A stretch of 64,000 nucleotides of DNA from Deltaproteobacteria bacterium. Lineage in GTDB: Bacteria > Myxococcota_A > UBA796 > SXON01. The notes beneath the pieces are model-generated. The model made no database searches. It was given only the letters and a program-made list of their open reading frames with translations, and was not told the DNA's origin. Both the position numbers and the translations under genes were made by a program. Shown here piece after piece: positions 43,458 to 52,921 of the stretch. Position 1 is the first letter of the stretch; each line of letters begins with the position of its first letter. The stretch spans positions 1-64,000 of the forward strand of contig BJHF01000012.1 of NCBI GenBank assembly GCA_014191855.1, read 5' to 3'.

Positions 43458-45968
43458 TCAGCTCCCGATCTCGTCCAGCTTGCGGCGCAGCCCCTTGCGC
43501 TCTTCCTTGAGGCCCGCCTGGTCGGCGGCCGTCAGCGCGTCCTGCAGGAGCTTGGTGGCCGCGCCCTTGTCGCGCCCCGCCACGAGCCCGGCCAGGCTCT
43601 CGCTGGCCTCCACGAAGCGCTTCACGTCCTTCGTGGCGCGGGCGTGGTTCATCGACTCCCCGAAGGCGCCCTCGGCGTGGTTGCGCTCCCCGATCTTGGC
43701 GTAGGCCACGCCCGCGTTGAACGAGAGATCCTTGAGGAACTTTGCGTCCATCCCGCCCGATCGCTCCCGCGCCTTGCCGAACAACGACGCCGCCTCGGTG
43801 TTGCGACCGAGCGCGAGGTTGTAGTAGGCGACGTTGTAGATGTCGACGGGGAGGAACTTGTCGAATTTCAAGGTCTGCGTGAGCTGCAGCGTGCGGTTCG
43901 CGAACTGCAGCGCCGCCTCGAAGTTGCGGAGCTGACCCTGCGCCTGCGCCAACAGCGCCGCCGCCGAGCGCTCGCGCACCGGGTTCTGGAGCTGGTTCGC
44001 GAGCTGGGCTACACGCGCCAATACGTCCGCGGCGTTGCTCGCCTGCTTCGCCAACAGCAGCGACTCGCCGTAGTGGAAGCCCGCTTCCAGCGCGAGCGGG
44101 GCCATGTTGAGCTGGCCGGCCAGCTCGTTCGCCTTCTTGAAGTGTTCAGCCGCTTCCACCTGCCGGTTTGCCCGGCGCGCGATGAGCCCGCGGATGTACT
44201 CCGCGTTCGCCTGGATCGGCGGCTCGTTGGCGAGCTCCAGCGCCTTCTTGATGTGGTCGAGCGAGGCGTTCGGGTTGCCCTCTTGAAGCTCGATGCTGGC
44301 GAGGTGGTTCTCGATCTCGGCCAGCTTGAGCTTCTCTTCGCCGGCGGCGTAGAGCTTCGCAGAGTCTTTCGCGCGATCGCGGCTGCGATACATGTCGCCG
44401 CGGCGGAAGTCCAGGCGGCTTCCGGCGAACAACAACCAGGCCTGAAGGGTGCGATCTTCCTTGGTGGTCGCCCAGGCGAGCGCCTCGTTGATCAGCGCCT
44501 CCGTTTGCTCCACGTTCCCCGCGCCCACCATCCGCTCCACGATGTTGAGGTACACGGTGCGGCGCAGCGGATCCGGCCATGCGACCGCCGAGAAGTGCTT
44601 GATGGTGTCGTGCACCATCGCCCACACCTGCGGGGCCTCCTGCCCGAGCGCCATGCTGCGGAGCATGTTCGCGCGCTGGCCGACGCCGTACTCCGCGTAC
44701 AACCGCGCGGTCTTCACCATGAACAGGTAGCCCCGGGGCACGAGCACGCGCTCCATGAACAAACCGACGCGCCGGGCGATCTCCTTGTCGGCATCGCTCT
44801 GGTGGGCGAGGATGACGGCTTCGCGGAAGAGGGGCTTCTTGAACTGGTAGAGCCAGGTGCCGAAGCCCTGGTGGAACTGGTCTTCTTTCACGAGGCCATC
44901 GGCCGCGTCCATCACGTCGTCCACGCTGTCGCGGTCGAAGCCCGCCATGTCCGCCACGAGGCCGGAGGGGAACTGCACACCGAGGAGGGCGGCGAGGTGA
45001 AAGAGGCGGTCGGCGTCGGCTGCCGTGGCGTATTTGCGCTCGCCTTCTTTGGGCGGGGTAGCCGGGGGATCGTCGATCTCGTCTTCGTTGAGCGCGGTTG
45101 GGAGCAGGGAGAGCAGGTCGCCCTCAAGCGCCTCGCCGAGCTTGCCGTTGGCTTCGAGGTGGTCGATCAGCTCGCCGATGAAGCCGGGGCGGCCCTGAAC
45201 CAGCTCGGCGATCCGCGCCGGGTTGCCAACGGTGAGGCTGCGCGAGGCGGCGTACGCGGCCACGTCATCGCCAGTCCAGGCTTCCATGACCTGGCGAACC
45301 ACCTGCTCTTTGCGGCGATCGAGGAAGTCGAGCCATGGGGCCGGCATCCAGGCGCGGGCGGCGTCGTTCACCGTTTCGCTGCCAAGGAGCAGCAGGAGCT
45401 TGCCTTCCTTCCGGAGCTCGCACAGGCCGTCCAGCGGGGCGAAGAGGCCGAGGGAGTGCACCACGTGGACGTTCTGGAGCTCCAGCACGGTCGTCATCTT
45501 CTTGGCGATCGCCGCGACGATCTCGGGGAAGGCGGCCAGCGGGTTGTCGGCCGGCACCGCGAGCTGCATCTTCTCGGCGCCCGGCTCGGGCACGTTCTTC
45601 TTCACGCCATCGATGAACACCTGGAACCAGCCCTGCTGGCGCTTGGCGTACTGGGGCGCCTGGCCGGCGAGGATCAGCTCGACCTTCCCGCGCAGGATCG
45701 GGTCGCGATACAGGGCGCCACAGAGACCGGCGTAGAGCGCCTTCATGGCCGAATCCCCGTCCATGTCCTCGGTGAGGCCCACGCGCACGACGAGCACGTC
45801 GTCGTCCTTCGGGAGCAGGCGGAGCATCTCGGAGACCAGCACCCGCTTGCCCGAGCCCAGCGGGCCCTCGAGCACGACGAATTGCGATTGACCCGCCTTC
45901 GCCGCCGCGTAGTGGCCCTGAAGGGCGGCGAGATCAGAGGGGCGGGCGACGTAGACGGGATCGGCCAA
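43458..45968 (-). CDS. AAA/STAND-like ATPase with C-terminal TPR array
   Basis: The 836-residue protein begins with an ATPase-like domain with Walker A GPLGSGKR (35-42). A hydrophobic strand with Glu (TTVLELQNVHVVHSLG) is a candidate Walker B, though atypical, and the residues around it diverge from canonical AAA. From about residue 390 to the end a TPR-like helical array runs (AEIENHLASIELQEGNPNAS, ALQFANRTLQLTQTLKFDK, YYNLALGRNTEAASLFGKAR). No signal peptide is present, so it is cytoplasmic. This architecture is used in STAND-type regulators and in signal relays. No effector domain is seen, so its role is unknown. Confidence 0.75.
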   Translation of the reverse strand: MADPVYVARPSDLAALQGHYAAAKAGQSQFVVLEGPLGSGKRVLVSEMLRLLPKDDDVLVVRVGLTEDMDGDSAMKALYAGLCGALYRDPILRGKVELILAGQAPQYAKRQQGWFQVFIDGVKKNVPEPGAEKMQLAVPADNPLAAFPEIVAAIAKKMTTVLELQNVHVVHSLGLFAPLDGLCELRKEGKLLLLLGSETVNDAARAWMPAPWLDFLDRRKEQVVRQVMEAWTGDDVAAYAASRSLTVGNPARIAELVQGRPGFIGELIDHLEANGKLGEALEGDLLSLLPTALNEDEIDDPPATPPKEGERKYATAADADRLFHLAALLGVQFPSGLVADMAGFDRDSVDDVMDAADGLVKEDQFHQGFGTWLYQFKKPLFREAVILAHQSDADKEIARRVGLFMERVLVPRGYLFMVKTARLYAEYGVGQRANMLRSMALGQEAPQVWAMVHDTIKHFSAVAWPDPLRRTVYLNIVERMVGAGNVEQTEALINEALAWATTKEDRTLQAWLLFAGSRLDFRRGDMYRSRDRAKDSAKLYAAGEEKLKLAEIENHLASIELQEGNPNASLDHIKKALELANEPPIQANAEYIRGLIARRANRQVEAAEHFKKANELAGQLNMAPLALEAGFHYGESLLLAKQASNAADVLARVAQLANQLQNPVRERSAAALLAQAQGQLRNFEAALQFANRTLQLTQTLKFDKFLPVDIYNVAYYNLALGRNTEAASLFGKARERSGGMDAKFLKDLSFNAGVAYAKIGERNHAEGAFGESMNHARATKDVKRFVEASESLAGLVAGRDKGAATKLLQDALTAADQAGLKEERKGLRRKLDEIGS

Positions 45969-46129
45969 ACTAGACTCCGGTGGGTCCGCCGCAGCGGCCC
46001 CGTAAAAAGGCCCGGCAATGTAGGGCCGCGCACCCCCTTCGTCAACGCAGCTTTGACGGGTCGCACACGCCGTGACCGTTCACACCGGGCCGCCGCCGGT
46101 GATACCCTACGGGCGCTGCGGAGCGCTGC

Positions 46130-46567
46130 GTGCTGACGTTTCTCCTGCTCGTCGCTTGTGAGACCTCGAAGATCCCCGCGGAGTCCGCGCACTACACGGT
46201 CACGGCCGCGGCCGACCCCGAGGAAGGCACCTACTCCGACACGTTTGAGTATTACTTGAGCTTCGATGCCAGCTCTGCCCTGATCTACATCGGGGAGGAT
46301 GCGTTCGCGCGCGGCACGGTGTCGGGGTGCGATGTCACCTATCAGTCCGTCGTTGTGGGGCAGGACACGGATGGCGGCAACGTGAAGTGGCAGCTCAACG
46401 GGCAGGCCTCGATCGAGTCGGCCGATGGGGATCCGTGTGTGGATGGGGAAGACGACTGGGCCGGCACCGAGTGGTTCGAGATCGTGGCCAGCGAAGACGA
46501 GGCGATTCCCGTCGGCCAAACGTATGATCTTCTCACCAACGGCAGCTTCGTCGGCTTCACGGAATGA
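46130..46567 (+). CDS. Small secreted lipoprotein
   Basis: The GTG at 46130 follows a ggag ribosome site and gives 145 residues with a lipobox LLLVAC. The mature part is beta-rich, with two Cys (SGCDVTY and DPCVDG), many Asp/Glu and the ending NGSFVGFTE. No family is recognised. It overlaps the moxR start by an ATGA, so it is probably the first gene of the moxR-DUF58-transglutaminase operon. Confidence 0.65.
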   Translation: MLTFLLLVACETSKIPAESAHYTVTAAADPEEGTYSDTFEYYLSFDASSALIYIGEDAFARGTVSGCDVTYQSVVVGQDTDGGNVKWQLNGQASIESADGDPCVDGEDDWAGTEWFEIVASEDEAIPVGQTYDLLTNGSFVGFTE

Positions 46568-47478
46568 GCCCTGCGGAGGCGGTCGCGGCGCTCGTCGGCC
46601 GCGTCTCTCGGCAGGTGCGCGGCAAGCCGGCCGTGGTGGAGCTCGCGGTGGTGTGCGTGCTTGCCGGCGGGCATCTGCTGCTGGAGGATGTGCCGGGCGT
46701 CGGCAAAACCACCCTCGGCAACGCGTTGGCCCGCGCCATCGGCGGCAGCTTTCGCCGCATCCAGTTCACGAGCGACCTGTTGCCCGCCGACATCGTCGGC
46801 TTCTCGGTGGTCGACCAGGGGCGGGTGGCCTTTCGGCAGGGGCCGATCTTCGCGAACGTGGTGCTGGCGGATGAGATCAACCGCACCACCCCCCGCACGC
46901 AGTCGGCGCTGCTGGAGGCGATGAACGAAGCGACCGTGAGCGTGGACGGCGTCACGCACCCGCTCCCCGAGCCGTTCCTCGTGATCGCCACGCAGAACCC
47001 CCACGAATACCACGGCACCTGGCCGCTGCCCGACAGCCAGCTCGACCGGTTCCTGGTTCGTACCGCGATGGGCTACCCAGATCGGGACGCCGAGCGGGAT
47101 GTGCTTCGCGGCGCCTCCCGCCTCGCTGCGGCCGAGGGCGCCGTGCTGGACGCAGCTTCGGTGCTCGAATTACGGGCGGCCACGGCGGCGATCTTGGTGC
47201 ACGCGGATGTGGAGGATGCAGTCCTCGATCTCGTCGCCTCCACCCGTACCGCGCCTTCGCTTGCCCGAGGTGTCTCTACGCGCGGCGCTGAGGCGCTCCT
47301 GCGCGCGGTGCGCGCGCGGGCGCTGCTCCTCGGGCGCACCTTCGCGATCCCCGAGGATGTACGCGCGCTCGCGGTGCCCGTGCTCGCTCACCGCGTGCTC
47401 GCGCGCGCCGAAACCGGCGTTGATGCTGGCGGCACCGCCATCCGCGAGCTGCTCGCGGGTCTCCGCCCCGTCGCGTAG
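46564..47478 (+). CDS. MoxR-family AAA+ ATPase
   Basis: The 304-residue enzyme has Walker A EDVPGVGKTT (GVGKT 45-49), Walker B VVLADEINR (99-107), the sensor region VIATQNPHEYHGTWPLPDSQ (trimmed core ATQNPHEY) and LDRFLVRTAMGYPD. MoxR proteins work as chaperones that activate partner complexes, commonly DUF58 and VWA proteins. The neighbours DUF58 and a transglutaminase complete the typical arrangement. It overlaps the lipoprotein gene and is followed by DUF58 after 9 nt. Confidence 0.95.
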   Translation: MSPAEAVAALVGRVSRQVRGKPAVVELAVVCVLAGGHLLLEDVPGVGKTTLGNALARAIGGSFRRIQFTSDLLPADIVGFSVVDQGRVAFRQGPIFANVVLADEINRTTPRTQSALLEAMNEATVSVDGVTHPLPEPFLVIATQNPHEYHGTWPLPDSQLDRFLVRTAMGYPDRDAERDVLRGASRLAAAEGAVLDAASVLELRAATAAILVHADVEDAVLDLVASTRTAPSLARGVSTRGAEALLRAVRARALLLGRTFAIPEDVRALAVPVLAHRVLARAETGVDAGGTAIRELLAGLRPVA

Positions 47479-47487
47479 GCGTCGCCG

Positions 47488-48399
47488 ATGGCGGTCCGCC
47501 GGCGCTTCGCGACCTACAACCTCGTTGCGCCCACGCGCGAGGGCTGGGTGTTCGTCGCGCTCGTGGCCGGGGTGCTCTTCGGCGCGGTGAACACTGGGAA
47601 CAACCTCGTGTACCTGGTGCTCGGCGTGCTGCTCGCGATGCTGGTGGTGGCCAACGTGCTCGCGGAGTGGAACTTGCGCGCCTTGGTGGTGGAACGCCGC
47701 CTTCCCGGGGAGCTGTTCGAGGGGGCGGCGTGTGCGGGCGGCTACGTACTTCGTAACCCCCGGGGCCGGGGCGCCGCCTGGCTCGTGGAGCTGGTGGAGC
47801 AGCAGGGCGCCCAGGCGCGGGCGGTGGTTGAGCGCTGCCCCGCGAGCGGCAGCGTGTTTGTGGCCGCCGACTTCACCTTTCCGCGACGTGGCGCCGCACC
47901 GCTCACCGCCGTTCGGATCGAGTCGGCGTTCCCGTTCGGGCTGGTGCGTCGCTGGCGCGATCTCTCCTTGCCGGGGGAGGTCCTTGTGTATCCGCGGATC
48001 TCGTCGCGACACGCACCCCTGGCCCCACACGGGGAGGGGGATGAACTCGCAGACCGTGGGCGCCCCTCCGACGGTGGCGACTTCGCCGGATTGCGTCCGT
48101 GGCGGCAGGGGGATCCGCTGCGTCGCGTGCACTGGCCCACCTCCGCGCGGGTCGGCGCCCCGATGATCGTGGTGCGGGTGGCGGAGGGGGCAGACGAGGT
48201 GGTTCTTCGCCTCGACCCTACGCTTCAGGGTGAGGCCCGAGAGGACGGGATCCGGCGCCTCGCCGGCCGGGTGGAGGCTCACCTCGCGCGCGGCGATCGG
48301 GTGGGTTTGGAGGTGGATGGTGTGGTGCTCGACGCCCGAACGGGCGCGTCTTGGCGTCGGCGGCTGCTTACGGCGCTGGCGCTGGCGGAAGCACGATGA
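47488..48399 (+). CDS. DUF58 family protein
   Basis: The 303-residue product starts with two transmembrane segments (EGWVFVALVAGVLFGAVN, NLVYLVLGVLLAMLVVANVL) and has a beta-rich middle. The DUF58 motif is RPSDGGDFAGLRPWRQGDPL (trimmed core FAGLRPWRQGDPLRRVHW) at about 195-225. A later VWA-like segment is shortened. It follows moxR and precedes a TgpA-type transglutaminase, which it overlaps by ATGA. The family is linked to envelope functions but is not biochemically defined. Confidence 0.9.
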   Translation: MAVRRRFATYNLVAPTREGWVFVALVAGVLFGAVNTGNNLVYLVLGVLLAMLVVANVLAEWNLRALVVERRLPGELFEGAACAGGYVLRNPRGRGAAWLVELVEQQGAQARAVVERCPASGSVFVAADFTFPRRGAAPLTAVRIESAFPFGLVRRWRDLSLPGEVLVYPRISSRHAPLAPHGEGDELADRGRPSDGGDFAGLRPWRQGDPLRRVHWPTSARVGAPMIVVRVAEGADEVVLRLDPTLQGEAREDGIRRLAGRVEAHLARGDRVGLEVDGVVLDARTGASWRRRLLTALALAEAR

Positions 48400-50270
48400 A
48401 GCTGCACACCGACGCCGCGCTGGCCGCCGCAGTGCTCGGCGGCGCCGTGTGCCTCGCGCTCTCGGGGGTTCTTGGCCTTGCAGCGGCGCTCCTGGTCACG
48501 ATCGGATTGTGGGGCGGGCGTCGGCTTCGGGTGCTGGACGACTGGACCTTCCTGCACATCCTCGTGATCTGTGTGTGCGGCGCGCTCGCGTTCGTATGGG
48601 GTGTCATCCCTGCCTTTTCCCTCCTCCTTGGGTGGCTCACCGCGCATCGGGCGGTGGTGGCGGAGGAGCGGACCGATCACCGAATCCTGCTGCTTCTCGC
48701 CACCTTGATGGCGCTCATCGGCTCGGTCGGCACGCTCTCGCTGGCGATGGCGCCGGCGTTGCTGTTGTTCGCCCTCGCCGCCCCGGTCGCCCTGCTGCGG
48801 GTCGCCGGGATCACGGATCGGCCGCTCTCCATCGGCGCCGCTGGTGGCACGGCCACCCTCGCGCTCGGCTTCTTCTTGCTCGTCCCTCGACTTCAGGGGG
48901 GGCTGATGGCCGGGGCGGGCGAAGCGGTGGCCTCCGAGCGCTTCGCGGATCGCGTCGCGCTCGGCGATGAGCTGGACGACCCGGATCGCGACGCGCTGGT
49001 GATGCGCGTCCGCGCTTGGTCCCGCGATGGAACGCCGATTCATCGCCCGTTGTACCTGCGCGGCCGCACGCTCGATGCCTTCGATGGTCGCGCGTGGACC
49101 TCCTCCGGCCGCGTGGGTCGCGGCGCCGTGGGCGCGTGGGAGGAGCGCGCGGAGATCATGCTGGAGCCCATGGAGGGCACCACGCTTTTTGGCCCTCCCG
49201 ACCTGCTCTATGGCCGTAGCGATCAGGGACCGATCCTGCAGGGCGGGGAGGGGGAGCTCACCCACACGCAGCCTGGGCGCCGCATCCAGTACGAGGTGTT
49301 CTCCCGTTCCCGCGGTTGGGACTTGATCGAGCAGGAAGTTCCGGCGCTTCTGCAGCTCCCGACCCTCGATCCGCGCATCGCCGCGCTGGCCGCTACGCTC
49401 GCCCCCGGCTCCGACGACCCCCAGCAGATCATCCGGGCCGCCCTGCGCTTCTTCGGCGAGGGCTTCACCTACCAGATCGATCCGATCGCGCCGGCGGGCG
49501 ATCCGCTGGCGTGGTTCCTCTTCGACTCCCGTACTGGCCACTGCGAGTACTTCGCCTCGGCGCTGGCGGTGCTTTTGCGGGAGCGCGGTGTGCCTGCTCG
49601 CCTCGCGACAGGATTCTACTCGGCAGAGGAGAACGCGGCGGCCGGCTACATCTCCGTGCGGCGGGGGCACGCGCATGCCTGGGTTGAGGTGCCGGTGCGC
49701 GGCGGCTGGGCCACCGTGGACTCCACGCCGGTCGGCGGCCTGCCGAACCTTGAGGTCTCCTGGTGGCAGTCCACGGCGGAAACGGCGAACGACGCCTGGC
49801 TTTCCCTGGTGCTCGACTACGACCTGGAGCGCCAATTCGATGCGGCCGCCAGCCTCGGCTCCCACGTCGTCGCCCCTGTTCCCGGCGATCCCATCCGCGA
49901 GCGAGGGCGGGCGGGGATCGCCGGCGCGGGACTGGTGCTGGCCGCGCTCATGGCCTCGGGCACGCTTGTGCGCCTGGCGTTGTGGTGGTTGGCCCGACCG
50001 AAAGGGGCGGGTGTGGGGGAGGATGCGCTGTTGCGCCGCTTCGCAAAGGCGCGGGCCCGGGCAATGGCGCGTGGCTGGGACATTCCCGAGGAACTTCCCC
50101 CCGTGGAGGCGGGTGACTGGCTCGTGGCCCACGCCGGAGCGGCGGGCGAGCCGCTGAGGGAGCTGGCGTGGCTCTTGTATCGCCAGCGGTACGGGAATGT
50201 GGCTGCCCCTCCCAACGAGGTGGAGCGGCTATGCAAGGCGGCCGCCAACGTGCCGAAGCCAGTCGCCTAG
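48396..50270 (+). CDS. tgpA: TgpA-type membrane transglutaminase
   Basis: The 624-residue protein begins at ATG 48396, which overlaps the DUF58 stop. About five hydrophobic N-terminal helices (up to residue 165) precede the extracytoplasmic domain. The transglutaminase core is intact: RTGHCEYFASALAVLLRERG (C383, trimmed), GHAHAWVEVPV (H427) and WATVDSTP (D442). A further hydrophobic helix (about 515-535) is followed by a cytoplasmic helical tail. TgpA-like proteins act at the inner membrane. The moxR-DUF58-tgpA arrangement is conserved. Confidence 0.93.
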   Translation: MKLHTDAALAAAVLGGAVCLALSGVLGLAAALLVTIGLWGGRRLRVLDDWTFLHILVICVCGALAFVWGVIPAFSLLLGWLTAHRAVVAEERTDHRILLLLATLMALIGSVGTLSLAMAPALLLFALAAPVALLRVAGITDRPLSIGAAGGTATLALGFFLLVPRLQGGLMAGAGEAVASERFADRVALGDELDDPDRDALVMRVRAWSRDGTPIHRPLYLRGRTLDAFDGRAWTSSGRVGRGAVGAWEERAEIMLEPMEGTTLFGPPDLLYGRSDQGPILQGGEGELTHTQPGRRIQYEVFSRSRGWDLIEQEVPALLQLPTLDPRIAALAATLAPGSDDPQQIIRAALRFFGEGFTYQIDPIAPAGDPLAWFLFDSRTGHCEYFASALAVLLRERGVPARLATGFYSAEENAAAGYISVRRGHAHAWVEVPVRGGWATVDSTPVGGLPNLEVSWWQSTAETANDAWLSLVLDYDLERQFDAAASLGSHVVAPVPGDPIRERGRAGIAGAGLVLAALMASGTLVRLALWWLARPKGAGVGEDALLRRFAKARARAMARGWDIPEELPPVEAGDWLVAHAGAAGEPLRELAWLLYRQRYGNVAAPPNEVERLCKAAANVPKPVA

Positions 50271-50274
50271 GCCG

Positions 50275-50592
50275 TTAGTCCCGGCCCACGCCGTCGATGA
50301 GCGGATACCCCTTCCACTCGCCCAGGTAGGCCTGGTAGGCCATATAGAGGGGCAGAAGCAGCAGGATCAGCCCGAAGCCGCAGGTCACCGAGCCGATGAT
50401 CCACGCCACGAGGTGGAACACGAAGGCTTGCATTGCGTGGTACTTCACGAACGGCGCCTTGTCCTTGTACACCACGTAGAGGAGGATCGGGCCGATGCCA
50501 TAAGGGAGGGCGAAGCCGGAGAGATGGGAAACGAGCCCCCACATCTTGTCGTCGGAGGTGGGGGTTTCGCCGAAGGTGAGGGCGTGCGACAT
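50275..50592 (-). CDS. DUF4870 small membrane protein
   Basis: The ATG at 50592 gives 105 residues. The pattern (KMWGLVSHLSGF, a short loop, PILLYVVYKDKAPFVKYHAM, QAFVFHLVAWIIGSV) is the DUF4870 hallmark with the central FVKYHAMQA; a further hydrophobic segment follows (GFGLILLLLPLYMAYQAYLG). About four membrane segments. Function unknown. It lies tail to tail with tgpA, 4 nt apart. Confidence 0.86.
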   Translation of the reverse strand: MSHALTFGETPTSDDKMWGLVSHLSGFALPYGIGPILLYVVYKDKAPFVKYHAMQAFVFHLVAWIIGSVTCGFGLILLLLPLYMAYQAYLGEWKGYPLIDGVGRD

Positions 50593-50650
50593 GGCTCGAT
50601 CTCCCGAAGCGGCAACGTAGCCGACCTTGCGCACGGGACAAGTGGTCAGG

Positions 50651-50701
50651 GCGATTCGCGACTCCCTGTCCCGCTGTCAGGCGTTGATCGCGGCGAATCG
50701 C
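50651..50701 (+). repeat. Dispersed hairpin element, copy B
   Basis: Arms GCGATTCGC (50651-50659) and GCGAATCGC (50693-50701) flank a 33-nt loop with the core ACTCCCTGTCCCG and TCAGGCG. The right arm encodes part of the bioF C-terminus, and the loop supplies its stop codon. The arms differ from copies A and C but stay complementary. Confidence 0.7.
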
Positions 50702-51780
50702 ACCGCCCTCCCCATCGCCTCCACACAGCGATCGATCTGCTCGGTCGTATGCTCCGAACAGACCGTCAACCGCACCCGCTCCTGCCCTCGCGCCACCGTT
50801 GGGTACCGGATCCCCGGCGCGAAGATCCCCGACTCCGCGAGCCGCGCCGCCACCGCCATCGTCGTATCACCGGTCAGCACGGGCACGATGTGCGCGCTTC
50901 CGAGCACGGGAAGCCCGAGGTCGAGCAGGCCCGTTCGCAGCCGCAACGCGTTCGCCGCCAGCCGCTCTCGGCGCTCGTCGGTGGCCAGACGCAGCCCGGC
51001 CAGCGCCGCGTGGGCCACCGGCTCGGGCATCCCCGTGGTGTAGACAAACGCCCTCGCGGTGCTGACGAGCAACTCACGGAGCGCTGGGGGCCCGATCACG
51101 AACGCCCCTGCTGAACCGTACGCCTTGCCGAGGGTGCCGACGAGGAAGTCAGGTTCAATCCCCTGCGCCGCGGCCGCACCTCTCCCGTGCGGCCCCAGCG
51201 TCCCCACCGCGTGGGCCTCGTCCACCGCGAGCCAGTGCCCCCCCGTCCACGCCGCCAGATCGGCAACGTCCCCGTCCATCGAGAACAAGCTCTCGGTCAC
51301 GGCGAGGCGCGCCCCGACCGGCACGCGCTCGGGCTTCCCATGCTCCAACACGACACGCTCGGCCTTCGAAAGGCGCAGGCCATCGATGATCGAAGCGTGG
51401 TTCAGCGCGTCGCTCGCGGCCAGATCCCCGGCTTCGAGAACGGTCGTGAGCAATCCGAGGTTGGCCTGGAAGCCGCTCGGGAACAGCGTCGCCGGGCGGC
51501 CAAAGTGCTCGCTCAAGGCCGCCTCCAGCGCGTCGTGTGCGGGGCGATTTCCGCTCACGAGGCGGGCCGAGCCGGCGCCTCCCCCCCGAGAAAACGCCGC
51601 CCTCACCTCGGGATGCTCCGCGAGCCCGAGGTAGTCGTTGCTGCAGAACTGCAGCATCTCCCGGCCATTCACGCGCGCAGTCGCGGCGCTGAGCGGCTCC
51701 ACGCGCCGAAGCTGCCGCCGGAGCCCCGCGGCGTCCAGCGCCGCCACCCGCGCCGCAAGCCGCGAAAACCGGTCGTTCAT
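50677..51780 (-). CDS. bioF: 8-amino-7-oxononanoate synthase BioF
   Basis: BioF condenses pimeloyl-ACP (or CoA) with alanine in biotin synthesis, using pyridoxal phosphate. Family motifs are complete: FCSNDYLGLAEHPEV (45-59), SARLVSGNRPAHDALE (71-86), DEAHAVGTLGPHGRG (187-201) and VGTLGKAYGSAGAFV with PLP lysine K219. The length (367) is typical. The last residues (RFAAINA) come from the right arm of hairpin element B. It lies 7 nt downstream of bioB, so the two form a biotin operon. Confidence 0.93.
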   Translation of the reverse strand: MNDRFSRLAARVAALDAAGLRRQLRRVEPLSAATARVNGREMLQFCSNDYLGLAEHPEVRAAFSRGGGAGSARLVSGNRPAHDALEAALSEHFGRPATLFPSGFQANLGLLTTVLEAGDLAASDALNHASIIDGLRLSKAERVVLEHGKPERVPVGARLAVTESLFSMDGDVADLAAWTGGHWLAVDEAHAVGTLGPHGRGAAAAQGIEPDFLVGTLGKAYGSAGAFVIGPPALRELLVSTARAFVYTTGMPEPVAHAALAGLRLATDERRERLAANALRLRTGLLDLGLPVLGSAHIVPVLTGDTTMAVAARLAESGIFAPGIRYPTVARGQERVRLTVCSEHTTEQIDRCVEAMGRAVRFAAINA

Positions 51781-51787
51781 CCTGGGT

Positions 51788-52882
51788 TCAGGCGACGCCG
51801 TTGGCGTCCGTACCCTCGCCCCGCACGCTCGGGCGCAGGCTGGAAGGGTGCGGCTTGTGGGGCGGCGGCCGAATCACCAGGCCCTCTTTCTCCAGCATCT
51901 CCAGGTCCATCTCCGCTTCTCGCCCGGCCGTCGTGAGGTAGTTCCCCAACATCACGCCGTTCGCGCCCACGCGGAAGATCTCATCCTGCCGCTCCCCGAG
52001 GTTGGAGGCGCGCCCACCGCAAACAATGAGGTCCTTGGTGGGGAGCACCAGCCGGAAGATGGCGATGATCTTGAGGCAATCCTCAGCCGTCAGCTCGTGC
52101 TGCGCCTCCAGCGGCGTGCCCGGGCGCGGGTTGAGGAAGTTGAGCGGCACGCTGTCCACGTCGAGGTTGCGCAGCTCAAGCGCCAGCTCCACCCGCTGCG
52201 CCCAGCTCTCGCCCATCCCGAAGATTCCGCCGCAGCAGGTATACATCCCCAGCGACTTCGCCGCCTTCACCGTATCGACTTCTTCATCGTACGTGTGCGT
52301 GGATACGATGTTCCCGTGGAACGACCGCGCCGTTTCGAGGTTGTGGTGCACCGCCTGCAGGCCGGCCGCCTGCAGCTCCGCCAGCGCCTCCTTCCCCATG
52401 AGGCCGAGGCTGGCGCACGTCTGCATCCCGGTTTCTTCCCGGATTCGCGACACCGCGTCCTTCACCGTGTCGAGCTCCACTCGGCTCGTCATCGCGCGGC
52501 CGCTCGCCACCAGCGAGAACTCCCGCACGCCGTTGTGCCAGGCCTCCTTGGCCTCGGTAACGAGCGTATCCGCCGACTTGAGCTGGTACTTCGGCGCGTC
52601 GGTCGTGAAGTGGGCGCTCTGGCTGCAGAAGCTGCACGCTTCCGCGCAGCGCCCCGACTTGGCGTTCGAGATTCCGCAGGTGTTGACGAAGTTTCCCTTC
52701 ATCACGTGGCGCACGGCGCCCGCAACCTCGTAGAGCGCCCGAAGGTCGGCCTCGCTCCGGAGCCCGGACATTGCGGCCGCCTCGTGTTCGCGGATGCCCT
52801 CGCCGGCTTCCGCGCGGCGACGGATATCGGCCCAGTCGAGGTTCGCTTCAGTGTTCACGTCGGTATTCACGAGGAGCTCCAC
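51788..52882 (-). CDS. bioB: Biotin synthase BioB
   Basis: BioB inserts sulfur into dethiobiotin by radical SAM chemistry. The 364-residue protein has the radical SAM CxxxCxxC in CAEACSFCSQS (C79, C83, C86). It also has the later segments YHNLET-like VHHNLETARSFH, CCGGIFGMGES and LNFLNPRPGTPLE, which hold residues for substrate and [2Fe-2S] binding. The CISNAKSG-like region CGISNAKSGRC also fits the family. It precedes bioF in the same direction. The C-terminal ~20 residues are a variable tail. Confidence 0.95.
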   Translation of the reverse strand: MELLVNTDVNTEANLDWADIRRRAEAGEGIREHEAAAMSGLRSEADLRALYEVAGAVRHVMKGNFVNTCGISNAKSGRCAEACSFCSQSAHFTTDAPKYQLKSADTLVTEAKEAWHNGVREFSLVASGRAMTSRVELDTVKDAVSRIREETGMQTCASLGLMGKEALAELQAAGLQAVHHNLETARSFHGNIVSTHTYDEEVDTVKAAKSLGMYTCCGGIFGMGESWAQRVELALELRNLDVDSVPLNFLNPRPGTPLEAQHELTAEDCLKIIAIFRLVLPTKDLIVCGGRASNLGERQDEIFRVGANGVMLGNYLTTAGREAEMDLEMLEKEGLVIRPPPHKPHPSSLRPSVRGEGTDANGVA

Positions 52883-52921
52883 GGGCTCCCGGGCTATCCG
52901 GCTCCGCGAACCTCCGCACGC

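Noticed and set aside
43425-46136. Plus-strand frame of about 900 codons opposite the ATPase-TPR gene
   Set aside because: Antisense to a well-formed TPR protein; low-complexity Arg/Val/Leu content and no domain.
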